Source: Actinomadura physcomitrii (lineage in GTDB: Bacteria > Actinomycetota > Actinomycetes > Streptosporangiales > Streptosporangiaceae). From it: a stretch of DNA of 64,000 nucleotides. Below are positions 35,524-45,049 of the stretch, one piece after another. The DNA is taken from NCBI RefSeq assembly GCF_008923205.2, contig NZ_WBMS02000005.1, forward strand, positions 118,154 through 182,153, written 5' to 3'. A program made the position numbers and the translations under genes. The notes below the pieces were generated by a model that saw only the letters and a program-made list of their open reading frames with translations, was not told the DNA's origin and ran no database searches. How positions within the stretch are numbered: position 1 is the first letter of the stretch; every line of letters begins with the position of its first letter.

Positions 35524-36972
35524 ATGCGATACGTCAGCGGCGTCCAACTGGCCCGGTTGCTCGGCGACGTCCCGCGCGAGCGTCCCGTTTACGCCGCGCT
35601 GGCCCGCGCCGTCCGGACCCTCGTCCTCGACGGCCGGCTCGCGCTGCGGACCCGGCTGCCCGCCGAGCGGGACCTGGCCGCCGCGCTCGGGGTCAGCCGC
35701 ACCACGGTGACCGCCGCCTACGACCGGCTCCGCGAGGAGGGCTACATCGAGAGCCGGCAGGGCGCCGGGAGCTGGACGGCGCTGCCACCGGTCCGCATGT
35801 CGTCCGAGCCGGCGCCCGGCGGGCGGTACGGCAGGGCGCATCCGGTACCCGACGACCCGGCGTTCGTCGACCTCGGCTGCGCCACGCCGGGCGCCCCGGA
35901 GATCTTCAACGAGGCGGTCGCCGCGGCGGTGGAGGAACTGCCCCGCTACAGCGGCGGGCCCGGCTACGAGCCCGCCGGGCTGGCGGTGCTGCGCGAGGTG
36001 ATCGCCGCCGGATACGAGGCGCGCGGCGTGCCGACCCGCCCGGACCAGATCGTGGTCACCACCGGCGCGCAGCACGCGTGCACGCTGCTGACGCAGACGC
36101 TCGCGGAGCCCGGCGACCCGGTGATGGTGGAGCGCCCGACCTACCCGCACGCGCTCGGCGCGCTGCGCCGGCGCGGCGCCCGGCTCGTCCCGGTCGGGGT
36201 GAACGAGGGCTGGGACATGGAGTTGGTCGCGGGCAGCATGCGGCAGGCCGCCGTCCGGATGGCCTACACGATCGCCGACTTCCACAACCCGACCGGCCTG
36301 CTGATGGGCGCCGACGACCGGGCCGCGCTGGTGGACGCGGCGCGCCGCGCGGACGCGTTCGTCGTCGTCGACGAGACCTTCGCCGACCTCGCCCACGATC
36401 CCGGCGCGCCGCGCCTGCCGCCGGTCGCCGCCTATGACACCGGCGGCCGCGTCGCCACCATCGGGTCGGCGTCCAAGCTGATGTGGGGCGGGCTGCGGAT
36501 CGGCTGGATCCGCACCACCGGGCCGCTCGCCCGCCGGCTCGTGCTGGCCCGCGAGCCGTTCGACATGGCCAGCCCGGTGCTCGACCAGCTGATCGTCCGG
36601 GAGTTGCTGCTGCGGATCGACGACGTGCGGGCCGAGCGCGCCGCGACCCTGCTGCGCAACCGGGACGCGCTCGCCGCCGCGCTGCGGGAGCTGCTGCCCG
36701 GCTGGGAGTTCCGGCTGCCCGAGGGCGGCATGTCCCTGTGGGCGCGCATCGGCGCGCCCGTCGCCACCCAGCTCGCCGAGACCGCCGAGCGGCTCGGCGT
36801 GCGGGTCGTCGCGGGCCCGGTGTTCGGGGTGGACGGCGTCCTGGAGGACTACGTCCGGCTGCCCTACGTCCTGCCGCCCGACACCCTGAGGTACGCGGTG
36901 GAGCGGCTCGCGCTCGCCTACCGCGAGGTGCAGGCGGCCCCGGCGCCGCGGCCGCTGCCCGCCTACGTGTGA
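35524..36972 (+). CDS. yczR: MocR-type GntR regulator with aminotransferase domain (YczR-like)
   Basis: PLP-binding transcription regulator, 482 residues from ATG 35524 (GTGs at 35509 and 35518 are also in frame). The N-terminal winged helix of GntR type spans about residues 20-90 (LPAERDLAAALGVSRTTVTA, YDRLREEGYIESRQGAGSW). The rest is a fold-type I aminotransferase domain: VTTGAQHACTLL, DFHNPTGLLM and the PLP lysine in TIGSASKLMWGGLRIGW. It probably senses a PLP-linked amino compound and controls yczE. Confidence 0.9.
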   Translation: MRYVSGVQLARLLGDVPRERPVYAALARAVRTLVLDGRLALRTRLPAERDLAAALGVSRTTVTAAYDRLREEGYIESRQGAGSWTALPPVRMSSEPAPGGRYGRAHPVPDDPAFVDLGCATPGAPEIFNEAVAAAVEELPRYSGGPGYEPAGLAVLREVIAAGYEARGVPTRPDQIVVTTGAQHACTLLTQTLAEPGDPVMVERPTYPHALGALRRRGARLVPVGVNEGWDMELVAGSMRQAAVRMAYTIADFHNPTGLLMGADDRAALVDAARRADAFVVVDETFADLAHDPGAPRLPPVAAYDTGGRVATIGSASKLMWGGLRIGWIRTTGPLARRLVLAREPFDMASPVLDQLIVRELLLRIDDVRAERAATLLRNRDALAAALRELLPGWEFRLPEGGMSLWARIGAPVATQLAETAERLGVRVVAGPVFGVDGVLEDYVRLPYVLPPDTLRYAVERLALAYREVQAAPAPRPLPAYV

Positions 36973-36982
36973 CGGGCGGCCG

Positions 36983-37417
36983 TCACGGCGCGCGCTGGAT
37001 GTAGTCGACGAGGTGCTCGCGCTCGCTCTCCAGCTCGTCGATGGCGCTCTTCACCACGTCGCCGATGCTGACGATGCCCGCGAGGCGCCCGCCGTCGACG
37101 ACCGGGACGTGCCGGAACCGGTTCTCGGTCATCGTGCGCCGCAGGTCCTCGACGTCCTCGGCGGGCCCGCAGGTGTGCACGTCGGTGGTCATGATCTCGG
37201 AGACGGGGTGGTCGAGCAGCGCCGCGCCGCGGTCGTGCATCCGGCGCACGACGTCGCGCTCGGTGACGATGCCGGCGATGGACGCGCCGTCCGGCGACAC
37301 CACCGCCGCCCCGATGTTGTGCTCGGCCAGGACGGCGAGCAGCCGCCGCACGGTGGCGTCGGGCGCCACCGTCGCCACCGCGTCTCCCTTCCTCCGCAGG
37401 ATCTCGCGAATCCGCAT
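36983..37417 (-). CDS. Protein with two CBS domains
   Basis: 144-residue stand-alone CBS-pair protein. Repeat one: VATVAPDATVRRLLAVLAEH then GIVTERDVVRRM; repeat two: MTTDVHTCGPAEDVEDLRR then VDGGRLAGIVSIGDVVKSAI. Such proteins bind adenosyl ligands and often respond to energy state or hypoxia in actinobacteria. A C-terminal helix (ELESEREHLVDYIQ) completes the usual length. The gap to the divergent NADH dehydrogenase gene (37418-37676) shows no motif I recognise. Confidence 0.9.
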   Translation of the reverse strand: MRIREILRRKGDAVATVAPDATVRRLLAVLAEHNIGAAVVSPDGASIAGIVTERDVVRRMHDRGAALLDHPVSEIMTTDVHTCGPAEDVEDLRRTMTENRFRHVPVVDGGRLAGIVSIGDVVKSAIDELESEREHLVDYIQRAP

Positions 37418-37676
37418 GGCTCACGCTCCGGTGCCGGTCTCGGGCCCGTGGCGGGCGTTGGGGGTTGGTCGTTCCTGACAAGGTCGCATGGTTCGGCGTC
37501 CGGGAAAACCCCGGCACGGTACATCATTTCCGGACCGGCGCCGCGCCGGCGGATGCCCGGCGGGTCATGACACGTCGTGTTAACCCGGCCCCGTCCGGGG
37601 AAGTGGATCACAGGTCACGTAATGTGGTCTCCTGATCACTCAGTGAAGGCCGTCCAAGGTGACCAGGGAGCCCGCC

Positions 37677-38978
37677 GTGCCCGTACCGCGAATCGTGATC
37701 ATGGGCGCCGGCTTCGCCGGCTACAACACAGCCCGCACGCTGGAGCGCCTGCTCCGGCCCGCCAAGGCCGAGATCGTCATGGTCGCGCCGTTCGGCTACA
37801 CGCTGTACCAGCCGCTGCTGCCGCAGGTGGCGGGCGGCGTGCTGGACCCGCGGGCCATCGCCGGGCCGCTGCACCGGCTGCTGCGCCGCACCCAGCTGCT
37901 GCCCGGCAAGGTGCGCGGCGCGGACCTGCACGAGCGGACGATCGACGTCGAGAAGATCGACGGGACGAAGGTGTCGCTGCGCTACGACCGGCTCGTCCTC
38001 GCGGCGGGCAGCGTCACCCGCACCTTCGACATCCCCGGCCTGAAGGAGCACGCGCACGGGCTGAAGAACCTCGCCGAGGCGGTCTACCTGCGCGACCACG
38101 TGATCGCGCAACTGGAGCTGGCCAACGTCAGCATGGACCCGGCGGAACGGGCCGCGCGGCTCGGCTTCCTGGTCGTCGGCGGCGGCTACTCGGGCGTGGA
38201 GACCTGCGCGAACCTGCAGCTGCTCACCACCAAGGCGCTGCGCCGCTTCCCGCGCCTCGACCCGGCGCTGCTGACCTGGACGCTGATCGACATCGCGCCG
38301 AAGCTGCTGCCTGAGCTCGGCGACCGGCTCGGCCGGGAGGCGATGCGGCTGCTCGGCCGCCGCGGCGTCGACATCCGGCTCGGCACCACCCTGGAGCGGC
38401 TGGAACCGCACTGCGCGCACCTGACCGACGGGACGACGCTGCCGTGCCGCACCGCGATCTGGACCGCGGGCGTCACCCCCAGCCCGGTGGTCTCCACGCT
38501 CAACCTGCCCGCCGACCGAGGCCGGGTCCGGGTCGGCGCGGACCTGCGGCTCGCCGACTTCCCCGACGTGTTCGCCGTCGGCGACGCGGCCGCCGTCCCC
38601 GACCTCGCCGGAGGAGGCGACGCGATGTGCCCGCCGACCGCGCAGCACGCCACCCGGCAGGGCCGCGTCGCCGCGCACAACGTCGCCGCCTCGCTGCTCG
38701 GCCACGAGCCCCGTCAGTACCGGCACAAAGACCTCGGGCTGGTCGTCGATCTCGGCGGCGTCCAGGCGGTCGCGCGGCCCCTCGGCGTGGAACTGACCGG
38801 CGTCGTCGCGCAGGCCGTCACCCGCGGCTACCACCTGGCGACGGTCCCGTCGGTGTCGGCGCGCGCGAGGGTGCTCGGCCAGTGGCTGATCCACGCGACG
38901 GCCGGCGACGACCTGATCCGGCTGGGGCTGCTCGATCCGCGCACCAGCAGCCTCGTCGACATCGAGCACAGCTTGTGA
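37677..38978 (+). CDS. ndh: Type II NADH dehydrogenase (NDH-2)
   Basis: Single-subunit membrane-associated FAD enzyme passing electrons from NADH to quinone without pumping protons; 433 residues. FAD-binding motif RIVIMGAGFAGYNTARTL at the N-terminus, NADH-binding motif GFLVVGGGYSGVETCANL near residue 160, AIWTAGVTPSP, and the FAD-contact DVFAVGDAAAVPD. GTG 37677 is chosen because AGGGAG lies six bases before it; GTG 37659 is also in frame. The C-terminus is rather short and lacks a clear transmembrane helix. The stop overlaps the next gene (GTGA). Confidence 0.9.
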   Translation: MPVPRIVIMGAGFAGYNTARTLERLLRPAKAEIVMVAPFGYTLYQPLLPQVAGGVLDPRAIAGPLHRLLRRTQLLPGKVRGADLHERTIDVEKIDGTKVSLRYDRLVLAAGSVTRTFDIPGLKEHAHGLKNLAEAVYLRDHVIAQLELANVSMDPAERAARLGFLVVGGGYSGVETCANLQLLTTKALRRFPRLDPALLTWTLIDIAPKLLPELGDRLGREAMRLLGRRGVDIRLGTTLERLEPHCAHLTDGTTLPCRTAIWTAGVTPSPVVSTLNLPADRGRVRVGADLRLADFPDVFAVGDAAAVPDLAGGGDAMCPPTAQHATRQGRVAAHNVAASLLGHEPRQYRHKDLGLVVDLGGVQAVARPLGVELTGVVAQAVTRGYHLATVPSVSARARVLGQWLIHATAGDDLIRLGLLDPRTSSLVDIEHSL

Positions 38979-40270
38979 CGAGGTCGCTGCCGATGGGGCG
39001 GGCACTGTTCCCGGCGGGCGCCGCCTCCGCCGGGAGCCGCGCGGTGGCGGCGGTGACGGCCGTACTGACCGCGGGGCTGGCGGCCGGCTGCGCGTCGGGC
39101 GCCTCGGGCACCCGTGTCGTGAACCTGTACAACGCGCCGCAGGAGAGCATCGGCGCGATCGCCGCGCGGTGCAACCGGGAGGCGCACGGCCGGTTCCGGA
39201 TCGTCGTCAACACGCTGCCGCGCGGCGCCGACGACCAGCGCGAGCAGCTGGTGCGGCGGCTGGCCGCCCGCGACTCCGGCCTCGACGTCCTCGGGCTCGA
39301 CGTCACCTGGACCGCGGAGCTCGCCCAGGCCGGCTGGATCCGCGAATGGACCGGCCGGTACGCGGCCGAGGCCCGCAAGGGCACCCTGCCGGGGCCGCTG
39401 TCCACCGCGACCTGGGAGGGCCGGCTGTACGCGGCGCCCTACAACACCAACGTGCAGCTGCTCTGGTACCGCTCGGACCTGATACCGCACCCGCCGTCCA
39501 CCTGGGCAGGGCTGATCAAGGAGTCGGAGCGGCTCGCGGCGGAGGGCAAGCCGCACTACGGGGAGGTCACGGGCGCGCAGTTCGAGGGGCTCGTCGTCTG
39601 GTTCAACAGCCTCGTCGCGTCCGCCGGCGGGCGGATCCTCAGCCCCGACGGGCAGCGGCTCGAGCTCGGCCCGAGCGCGCTGACCGCGCTGCGGACGATG
39701 CGGGCCTACGCCCGGTCCAAGGCCGCCGACCCGTCGATCTCCAACACCAAGGAGGACGACGCGCGGCTGGCGGTGGAGTCGGGACGGGGCGCCTACGAGA
39801 TCAACTGGCCGTTCGTTTACGCGTCGATGGCGGACCTGCAGCCCAAGCTGCTGAAGCGGTTCAAGTGGGCGCCCTACCCCGGCATCACCGGGCCGGGGCG
39901 CGCCCCGCTCGGCGGGGCGAACTTCGCCGTCAGCCGCTACTCCGCCGAACCGGACGCCGCGTTCCAGGCCGCGCTGTGCCTGCGCGACCCGGAGAGCCAG
40001 CGCACCGCCGCGATCCAGGACGGGCTCCCGCCGGCCGTCGAGTCGGTGTACTGGGCGCCCGGCATGGCCAAGGCGTACCCGATGCGGCAGGCGATTCTCG
40101 ACTCGCTGAAGACCGCCGCCGCCCGTCCCATGACCCCCACCTACCAGAACGTGTCGACGGTCACGGCGGTGCGGCTCTCGCCGCCGTCGGCCATCGACCC
40201 GCCCCGCACGCTGCGCTCGCTGCGGCAGCTGATCGGGGACGCGCTGCAGAGCAAAGGGGTGCTTCCATGA
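38975..40270 (+). CDS. lpqY: ABC sugar importer, substrate-binding lipoprotein (LpqY-like)
   Basis: Extracytoplasmic solute-binding protein, 431 residues from GTG 38975. An N-terminal signal with a lipobox ending GLAAGC (Cys39) predicts a lipoprotein. The body resembles LpqY/MalE-type proteins: [39 protein letters not shown] and [17 protein letters not shown]. With the next three genes it matches the LpqY-SugA-SugB-SugC layout of the mycobacterial trehalose importer; the sugar is inferred, not shown. The start overlaps the NADH dehydrogenase stop. Confidence 0.82.
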   Translation: MTRSLPMGRALFPAGAASAGSRAVAAVTAVLTAGLAAGCASGASGTRVVNLYNAPQESIGAIAARCNREAHGRFRIVVNTLPRGADDQREQLVRRLAARDSGLDVLGLDVTWTAELAQAGWIREWTGRYAAEARKGTLPGPLSTATWEGRLYAAPYNTNVQLLWYRSDLIPHPPSTWAGLIKESERLAAEGKPHYGEVTGAQFEGLVVWFNSLVASAGGRILSPDGQRLELGPSALTALRTMRAYARSKAADPSISNTKEDDARLAVESGRGAYEINWPFVYASMADLQPKLLKRFKWAPYPGITGPGRAPLGGANFAVSRYSAEPDAAFQAALCLRDPESQRTAAIQDGLPPAVESVYWAPGMAKAYPMRQAILDSLKTAAARPMTPTYQNVSTVTAVRLSPPSAIDPPRTLRSLRQLIGDALQSKGVLP

Positions 40271-41202
40271 ACGAGGACGCGAGCAGCACGGACGTCGTCG
40301 CGGTCCCGGGCCGCGCGATCCCCGTGCCGAGCGCGAACCGCAGGTCGGAGCGGCGGCTCGGCTGGATGCTGTGCGCGCCCGCCGCCGTGGTGATGCTCGC
40401 CGTCACCGGCTGGCCCATCGTCTACTCGATGCTGCTGTCGCTGCAGCGCTTCGACCTGCGCTTCCCCGCCCGCAAGGCGTGGATCGGGGTGGACAACTAC
40501 GCGACGGTGCTCGGCAGCCCGTTCTGGTGGAACGCGTTCGCCGTCACCGTCCTCGTCACCTTCGTCAGCGTCGCGGTGGAACTGGTCCTCGGCATGGTGA
40601 TCGCGCTGGTGATGTACCGGACGATCGTCGGCCGCGGGCTGGTGCGGGCCGTCGTGCTGATCCCGTACGGGATCGTCACCGTCGCCGCCGCCTACGGCTG
40701 GAAGTACGCCTGGACGCCCGGCACGGGGTTCCTGACGCGGCTGCTGCCGGCGGGGGCGGCGCCGCTCACCGACCACTTCCCGGCCATCGGGATCATCATC
40801 CTCGCGGAGATCTGGAAGACGACGCCGTTCATGGCGCTGCTGCTGATGGCGGGGCTGGCGCTCGTCCCGGAGGACGCGCTGAAGGCCGCCTCGACCGACG
40901 GCGCGACGGCCTGGCAGCGGTTCACCCGGATCACGCTGCCGCTGATGAAGCCGGCGATCCTGGCCGCGCTGCTGTTCCGCACGCTGGACGCGTTCCGGAT
41001 CTTCGACGACATCTTCGTGCTCACCAACGGCGCGCAGAACACCGGCTCGGTGTCGCTGATCGCCTACCACAACCTGATCGGCGGGCTGAACCTCGGCATC
41101 GGCTCCGCCATGTCGGTGCTGATCTTCGTGACCGTCGCCCTGATCGCGTTCGTGTTCGTCAAGGTGCTCGGCACGAGCGCGCCCGACGCGGGGAGGCGCT
41201 GA
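40267..41202 (+). CDS. sugA: ABC sugar importer permease (SugA/MalF-like)
   Basis: 311-residue permease with six helices, beginning [20 protein letters not shown]. The BPD_transp_1 EAA loop is [19 protein letters not shown] with the following [23 protein letters not shown] 40267 overlaps the lipoprotein stop (ATGA), and its own stop overlaps the next permease (TGATG). It forms the membrane channel with the next gene product. Confidence 0.88.
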   Translation: MNEDASSTDVVAVPGRAIPVPSANRRSERRLGWMLCAPAAVVMLAVTGWPIVYSMLLSLQRFDLRFPARKAWIGVDNYATVLGSPFWWNAFAVTVLVTFVSVAVELVLGMVIALVMYRTIVGRGLVRAVVLIPYGIVTVAAAYGWKYAWTPGTGFLTRLLPAGAAPLTDHFPAIGIIILAEIWKTTPFMALLLMAGLALVPEDALKAASTDGATAWQRFTRITLPLMKPAILAALLFRTLDAFRIFDDIFVLTNGAQNTGSVSLIAYHNLIGGLNLGIGSAMSVLIFVTVALIAFVFVKVLGTSAPDAGRR

Positions 41203-42032
41203 TGGACCGCACTTCGGGCGGGATCACCCGCTGGAGCCTGGTCAACCTGCTGGTCCTGCTGTACGCGCTGGTCCCGGTGGTGTGGATCGCGTCGCTGTCG
41301 TTCAAGGACCCGTCCACCTTCACCGACGGCACGTTCTTCCCGACCAAGTGGACGCTGCGCAACTACAGCGGCATCTTCGAGAACGCGGACTTCGTCCGCG
41401 GGCTCGGCAACTCGATCGGCATCGGGCTGGTGTCGACCCTGGTCGCGATCCTGATCGGCACGATGGCCGCGTACGCGGTGGCCCGGCTGGACTTCCCCGG
41501 TAAGCCGCTGGTGCTCGGGCTGTCCCTGCTGATCGCGATGTTCCCGCAGATCTCCCTGGTCACGCCGCTGTTCGAGATCGAGCGGACGCTCGGGCTCTTC
41601 GACACCTGGCCGGGCCTGATCCTGCCGTACATCACCTTCGCGCTGCCGCTGACCATCTACACGCTGTCGACGTTCTTCAAGGAGATCCCGTGGGACCTGG
41701 AGAAGGCCGCCAAGATGGACGGTGCCACGCCGTTCCAGGCGTTCCGGCGGGTCATCGTGCCGCTGGCCACGCCCGGTGTGGTGACGACCGCGATCCTGGC
41801 GTTCATCGTGTGCTGGAACGACTTCCTGTTCTCCATCTCGCTGACGTCCTCCAGCCGGGCGCGGACCGCGCCGGCGACGATCTCGTTCTTCACCGGGTCG
41901 TCGCAGTTCGAGAACCCGACCGGGTCGATCGCCGCGGCCGCCATCGTCATCACGGTGCCGATCGTGGTGTTCGTGCTGGTGTTCCAGCGCCGGATCGTGG
42001 CCGGGCTGACGTCCGGCGCGGTGAAGGGATGA
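41202..42032 (+). CDS. sugB: ABC sugar importer permease (SugB/MalG-like)
   Basis: 276-residue permease with six helices. The N-terminus is [20 protein letters not shown]; the EAA loop is [20 protein letters not shown] with [20 protein letters not shown]. The carbohydrate-permease (CUT1) character is clear from [16 protein letters not shown] near residue 45. Its ATG shares a base with the previous stop. Inner membrane. Confidence 0.88.
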   Translation: MDRTSGGITRWSLVNLLVLLYALVPVVWIASLSFKDPSTFTDGTFFPTKWTLRNYSGIFENADFVRGLGNSIGIGLVSTLVAILIGTMAAYAVARLDFPGKPLVLGLSLLIAMFPQISLVTPLFEIERTLGLFDTWPGLILPYITFALPLTIYTLSTFFKEIPWDLEKAAKMDGATPFQAFRRVIVPLATPGVVTTAILAFIVCWNDFLFSISLTSSSRARTAPATISFFTGSSQFENPTGSIAAAAIVITVPIVVFVLVFQRRIVAGLTSGAVKG

Positions 42033-42041
42033 GGTGGCGCG

Positions 42042-43220
42042 ATGGCTGAGATCGTTCTGTCCGGGGTCACCAAGCGCTACCCCGACGGCACCACCGCGGT
42101 GCAGGACCTGGACCTGTCGATCGCCGACCGGGAGTTCATCATCCTGGTCGGGCCGTCCGGCTGCGGGAAGTCCACCACCCTGAACATGATCGCGGGGCTG
42201 GAGGACATCAGCGAGGGCGAGCTGCTGATCGACGGCCGGCGCGTCAACGACCGGGCGCCCCGCGACCGCGACATCGCGATGGTGTTCCAGTCCTACGCGC
42301 TGTACCCGCACATGACGGTGCGCGAGAACATCGGCTTCCCGCTCAAGCTCGCCCGGATGGGCAAGGCGGAGGCCAACGCCAAGATCGAGGAGGCGGCGCG
42401 GATCCTCGCGATCGAGCCGTTCCTGGACCGGCGGCCCGCGCACCTGTCGGGCGGGCAGCGGCAGCGGGTGGCGATGGGCCGCGCCATCGTCCGCAACCCC
42501 AAGGCGTTCCTGATGGACGAGCCGCTGTCCAACCTGGACGCCAAGCTGCGGGTGCAGATGCGCACGATGATCTCGCGGCTGCAGAACCAGCTCGGCACCA
42601 CCACCGTGTACGTCACCCACGACCAGACCGAGGCGATGACGCTCGGCGACCGGATCGTGCTGATGCGGCGGGGGATCGTCCAGCAGGTCGGCACGCCGGA
42701 GGAGCTGTACGACCATCCGCACAATTTGTTCGTGGCGGGGTTCATCGGCTCGCCGTCGATGAACTTCCTGCCCGCCGACATCTCCGGGGGCGCGCTGCAC
42801 TCGGTGCTCGGCGAGATCCCGCTGTCGGACCGGATGCGGCGGGCGCTGGCGGCGCACCACTCGCCGGACCGGGTGGTGATGGGCGTGCGGCCGGAGGCGT
42901 TCGCGGACGCGAGCCTCGACCGCCGCCGCGAGCAGGACGCCGGCGAGCTCCGCTTCGGCGGGCGGGTGGAGATCCTGGAGTCGCTCGGCGCGGAGAAGTT
43001 CGCCTACATCGACCTGGAGCCGGGCACGGTCGTCGACTCCGAGCACCTCGCGGACGCGTTCCAGGGCCATTCCCCGGGCCACCGGCACGCGCAGATCGTC
43101 GCGCGCCTGGACCCGAGGTCGCAGGCCAGCGAGGGCCGCATGCTGGACCTGGAGTACGACCCGGCCTCGATCCACCTGTTCGAACCGGAGACGGGCCTGA
43201 ACCTCACCGAGCATGCCTGA
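42042..43220 (+). CDS. sugC: ABC sugar importer ATPase (SugC/UgpC/MsmK-like)
   Basis: 392-residue cytoplasmic ATPase of the CUT1 type. Walker [21 protein letters not shown]-loop [17 protein letters not shown], signature [16 protein letters not shown], Walker [17 protein letters not shown] and switch [12 protein letters not shown]. The C-terminal TOBE regulatory region follows residue 235 ([21 protein letters not shown]). It starts nine bases after the permease stop. Such ATPases sometimes energise several sugar importers. Confidence 0.93.
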   Translation: MAEIVLSGVTKRYPDGTTAVQDLDLSIADREFIILVGPSGCGKSTTLNMIAGLEDISEGELLIDGRRVNDRAPRDRDIAMVFQSYALYPHMTVRENIGFPLKLARMGKAEANAKIEEAARILAIEPFLDRRPAHLSGGQRQRVAMGRAIVRNPKAFLMDEPLSNLDAKLRVQMRTMISRLQNQLGTTTVYVTHDQTEAMTLGDRIVLMRRGIVQQVGTPEELYDHPHNLFVAGFIGSPSMNFLPADISGGALHSVLGEIPLSDRMRRALAAHHSPDRVVMGVRPEAFADASLDRRREQDAGELRFGGRVEILESLGAEKFAYIDLEPGTVVDSEHLADAFQGHSPGHRHAQIVARLDPRSQASEGRMLDLEYDPASIHLFEPETGLNLTEHA

Positions 43221-43233
43221 CCGGCGCCTGGAA

Positions 43234-43287
43234 CGGAGCGCCAGCGGAGTGGAAGGCGTCGGGGGGTGTGGGGGGCGCCCCCACACA
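43234..43287. repeat. Dispersed GC-rich repeat, reverse-oriented copy
   Basis: CGGAGCGCCAGCGGAGTGGA, then GGGGGGTGTGGGGGGCGCCCCCACAC. It matches the reverse complement of the block at 34639-34710 in order and spacing, with small differences. It lies directly after the importer ATPase gene. Confidence 0.7.
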
Positions 43288-43304
43288 AAGACCCTGACCC
43301 GCTT

Positions 43305-43368
43305 CGTTGACTTGTGGCGTGTCGTGGTTTCAAGCCCCCTCATAACCACGACACGCCACAAGTCAACG
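43305..43368. repeat. 64-bp palindromic element, copy 2, between convergent genes
   Basis: A perfect 25-bp inverted repeat (43305-43329 and 43344-43368) with a 14-nt loop. It has the same length and layout as the element at 25314-25377, and both are followed by TGGTTC. Relative to copy 1, three changes in the inner arm are matched by complementary changes in the other arm. It lies between the convergent importer ATPase and oxidoreductase genes; its right end runs just into the stop region of the latter. Confidence 0.85.
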
Positions 43369-44985
43369 TGGTTCAGGGGCGAGGAGGGTGGTCAGGGAGC
43401 GGAGGGCGGGGGTGAGGAGGCGGCCGGCGGGGGAGGCGTGGGCGAGGGCGGCGCGGGCGGCGTTCGCGCCGCAGCCGCCGTGGACGCCGCCGCCCGGGTG
43501 CGCGGACGCCGACGCGAGGTAGAGCCCGGCGACGGGCGTCTCGACGCGGCCGAGCCCGGGGCCGGGCCGGAACACCAGCTGCTGGTGCAGCATCGCGGTG
43601 CCGCCGTTCAGCGCGCCGTTCACCAGGTTGGCGTCGTGGTCGGCGAACGCGGGCGGGGCGGTGATCCGGCGGGCGGCGACGCGGTCGCGGAAGCCGGGTG
43701 CGAAGCGCTCGATCATCCCCTCGACGCGGCGGGCCATGGCGTCCCGCTCGCGCTCGTCCCACGCGCCGGTGATGCCGTCGGGCCCGGCGTCGCCCTTCAC
43801 CCGGTGCGGGACGTGCGTGTACGCCCACACCGACTCGGTGCCGGCGGGGGAGCGGGCCGGGTCGGCGGTCGTCATCTGGCCGAGCAGCGCGAACGGCTCG
43901 GACGGGACGCGGCCGGTGGCGATCTGGCCGCTGTAGCCGGTCATGGCGTCCAGGCCGGGGGACAGGTGGACGGTCCCGGCGCGCATCGCGTCCGGCGAGG
44001 CCCAGGGGATCGGGCCGGACAGCGCCCAGTCGACCTTGAAGGTGGCGTGGTCCCAGGTGAAGCGGCGCATGTCGGCGCGCAGCGAGCCGGGCAGGTCGGA
44101 CCAGCCGACCAGCCCGCCGTAGAGCGCGGGCGCGGAGACGTCCGCCAGCACCGCCTTCACGGCCCGCACCGGCTCGCCCGACGCGGTGCGGACGCCGAGG
44201 GCGCGACCGTTCCGCACGATCACCGACGCGACGGGCGTGTCGCAGCGGACGCGCCCGCCGCGCGACTCCAGCCGGCGCACCAGCGCGGCGGTCAGCTCGC
44301 CCGCGCCGCCCTCCGGCACCGGCCACCCGTACCGCTGCCCGATCATGGCGAGCAGCCAGGCGAACACCGAGCCGCCGGTGCTCTCCGGGAACATGTCGGT
44401 GTGCAGCGCCGACCCGGCGAGCAGCAGCGGCCCGCCGGGCCCGGCGAATTCCTGCTCGCCGAACGTCCGGACGGGCGCCAGCAGCGAGCGCAGGACGCGC
44501 AGCCCGCCCGCCCGGCGCACGGACGCCGCCAGCGGCAGCGCGGCCCGGACCGGAGGGAACGGGGTGAACAGGGCGCGCAGCACCGCGTCCCCCATCTCCT
44601 CCCACAGGCTCCACAGCCGCAGCCAGGCGTCGCCGTCGCCCGCGCCGAGCGCGTCGAGGCTCGCGGCCGTCGCGTCCGGGTCGCGTTCCAGCACGGCGCT
44701 GCGACCATTTGGCAGCGGGTGCGCGAGGACGGCCGGAGCGTGCTTCCAGCGCAGCCCGTACCGTTCCAGGCCGAGCGCCCGCATCACCGGAGACGCCACG
44801 CCCAGCGGATAGAACGCGCTGCACAGGTCGCTGACGTAGTCGGCGTGGACGCCCCGGTCACTGCGGACCGCGCCGCCCGGTTCGGGCTGCGCCTCCAGGA
44901 CTAGGACGTCCCATCCCGCGTCGGCCAGCATGTTGGCCGCCACGAGCCCGTTGGGCCCCGCGCCGACGACCACGGCGTCCGCCAT
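43363..44985 (-). CDS. Phytoene-desaturase-like FAD-dependent oxidoreductase
   Basis: NAD(P)/FAD-dependent oxidoreductase of the carotenoid desaturase/CrtI-like superfamily, 540 residues from ATG 44985. FAD-binding motif AVVVGAGPNGLVAANMLA at the N-terminus, then VLVLEAQPEPGGAVRS; the C-terminal FAD contact is GLYLASASAHPGGGVHGGCG. No carotenoid synthase is nearby, so a carotenoid role is not supported; related proteins in actinomycetes are mostly uncharacterised. It is the last gene in a leftward series with the hydrolase-SDR fusion. Confidence 0.85.
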   Translation of the reverse strand: MADAVVVGAGPNGLVAANMLADAGWDVLVLEAQPEPGGAVRSDRGVHADYVSDLCSAFYPLGVASPVMRALGLERYGLRWKHAPAVLAHPLPNGRSAVLERDPDATAASLDALGAGDGDAWLRLWSLWEEMGDAVLRALFTPFPPVRAALPLAASVRRAGGLRVLRSLLAPVRTFGEQEFAGPGGPLLLAGSALHTDMFPESTGGSVFAWLLAMIGQRYGWPVPEGGAGELTAALVRRLESRGGRVRCDTPVASVIVRNGRALGVRTASGEPVRAVKAVLADVSAPALYGGLVGWSDLPGSLRADMRRFTWDHATFKVDWALSGPIPWASPDAMRAGTVHLSPGLDAMTGYSGQIATGRVPSEPFALLGQMTTADPARSPAGTESVWAYTHVPHRVKGDAGPDGITGAWDERERDAMARRVEGMIERFAPGFRDRVAARRITAPPAFADHDANLVNGALNGGTAMLHQQLVFRPGPGLGRVETPVAGLYLASASAHPGGGVHGGCGANAARAALAHASPAGRLLTPALRSLTTLLAPEPR

Positions 44986-45049
44986 CCCGCACCGCCTCCC
45001 GGTGATCACCCTAGGGCGTGTGCGGGCGTCCTACCCCGGCGCGGGCGCC

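Noticed and set aside
43363..44985. Carotenoid biosynthesis cluster
   Set aside because: The oxidoreductase is CrtI-like, but no phytoene synthase, prenyltransferase or cyclase is nearby.
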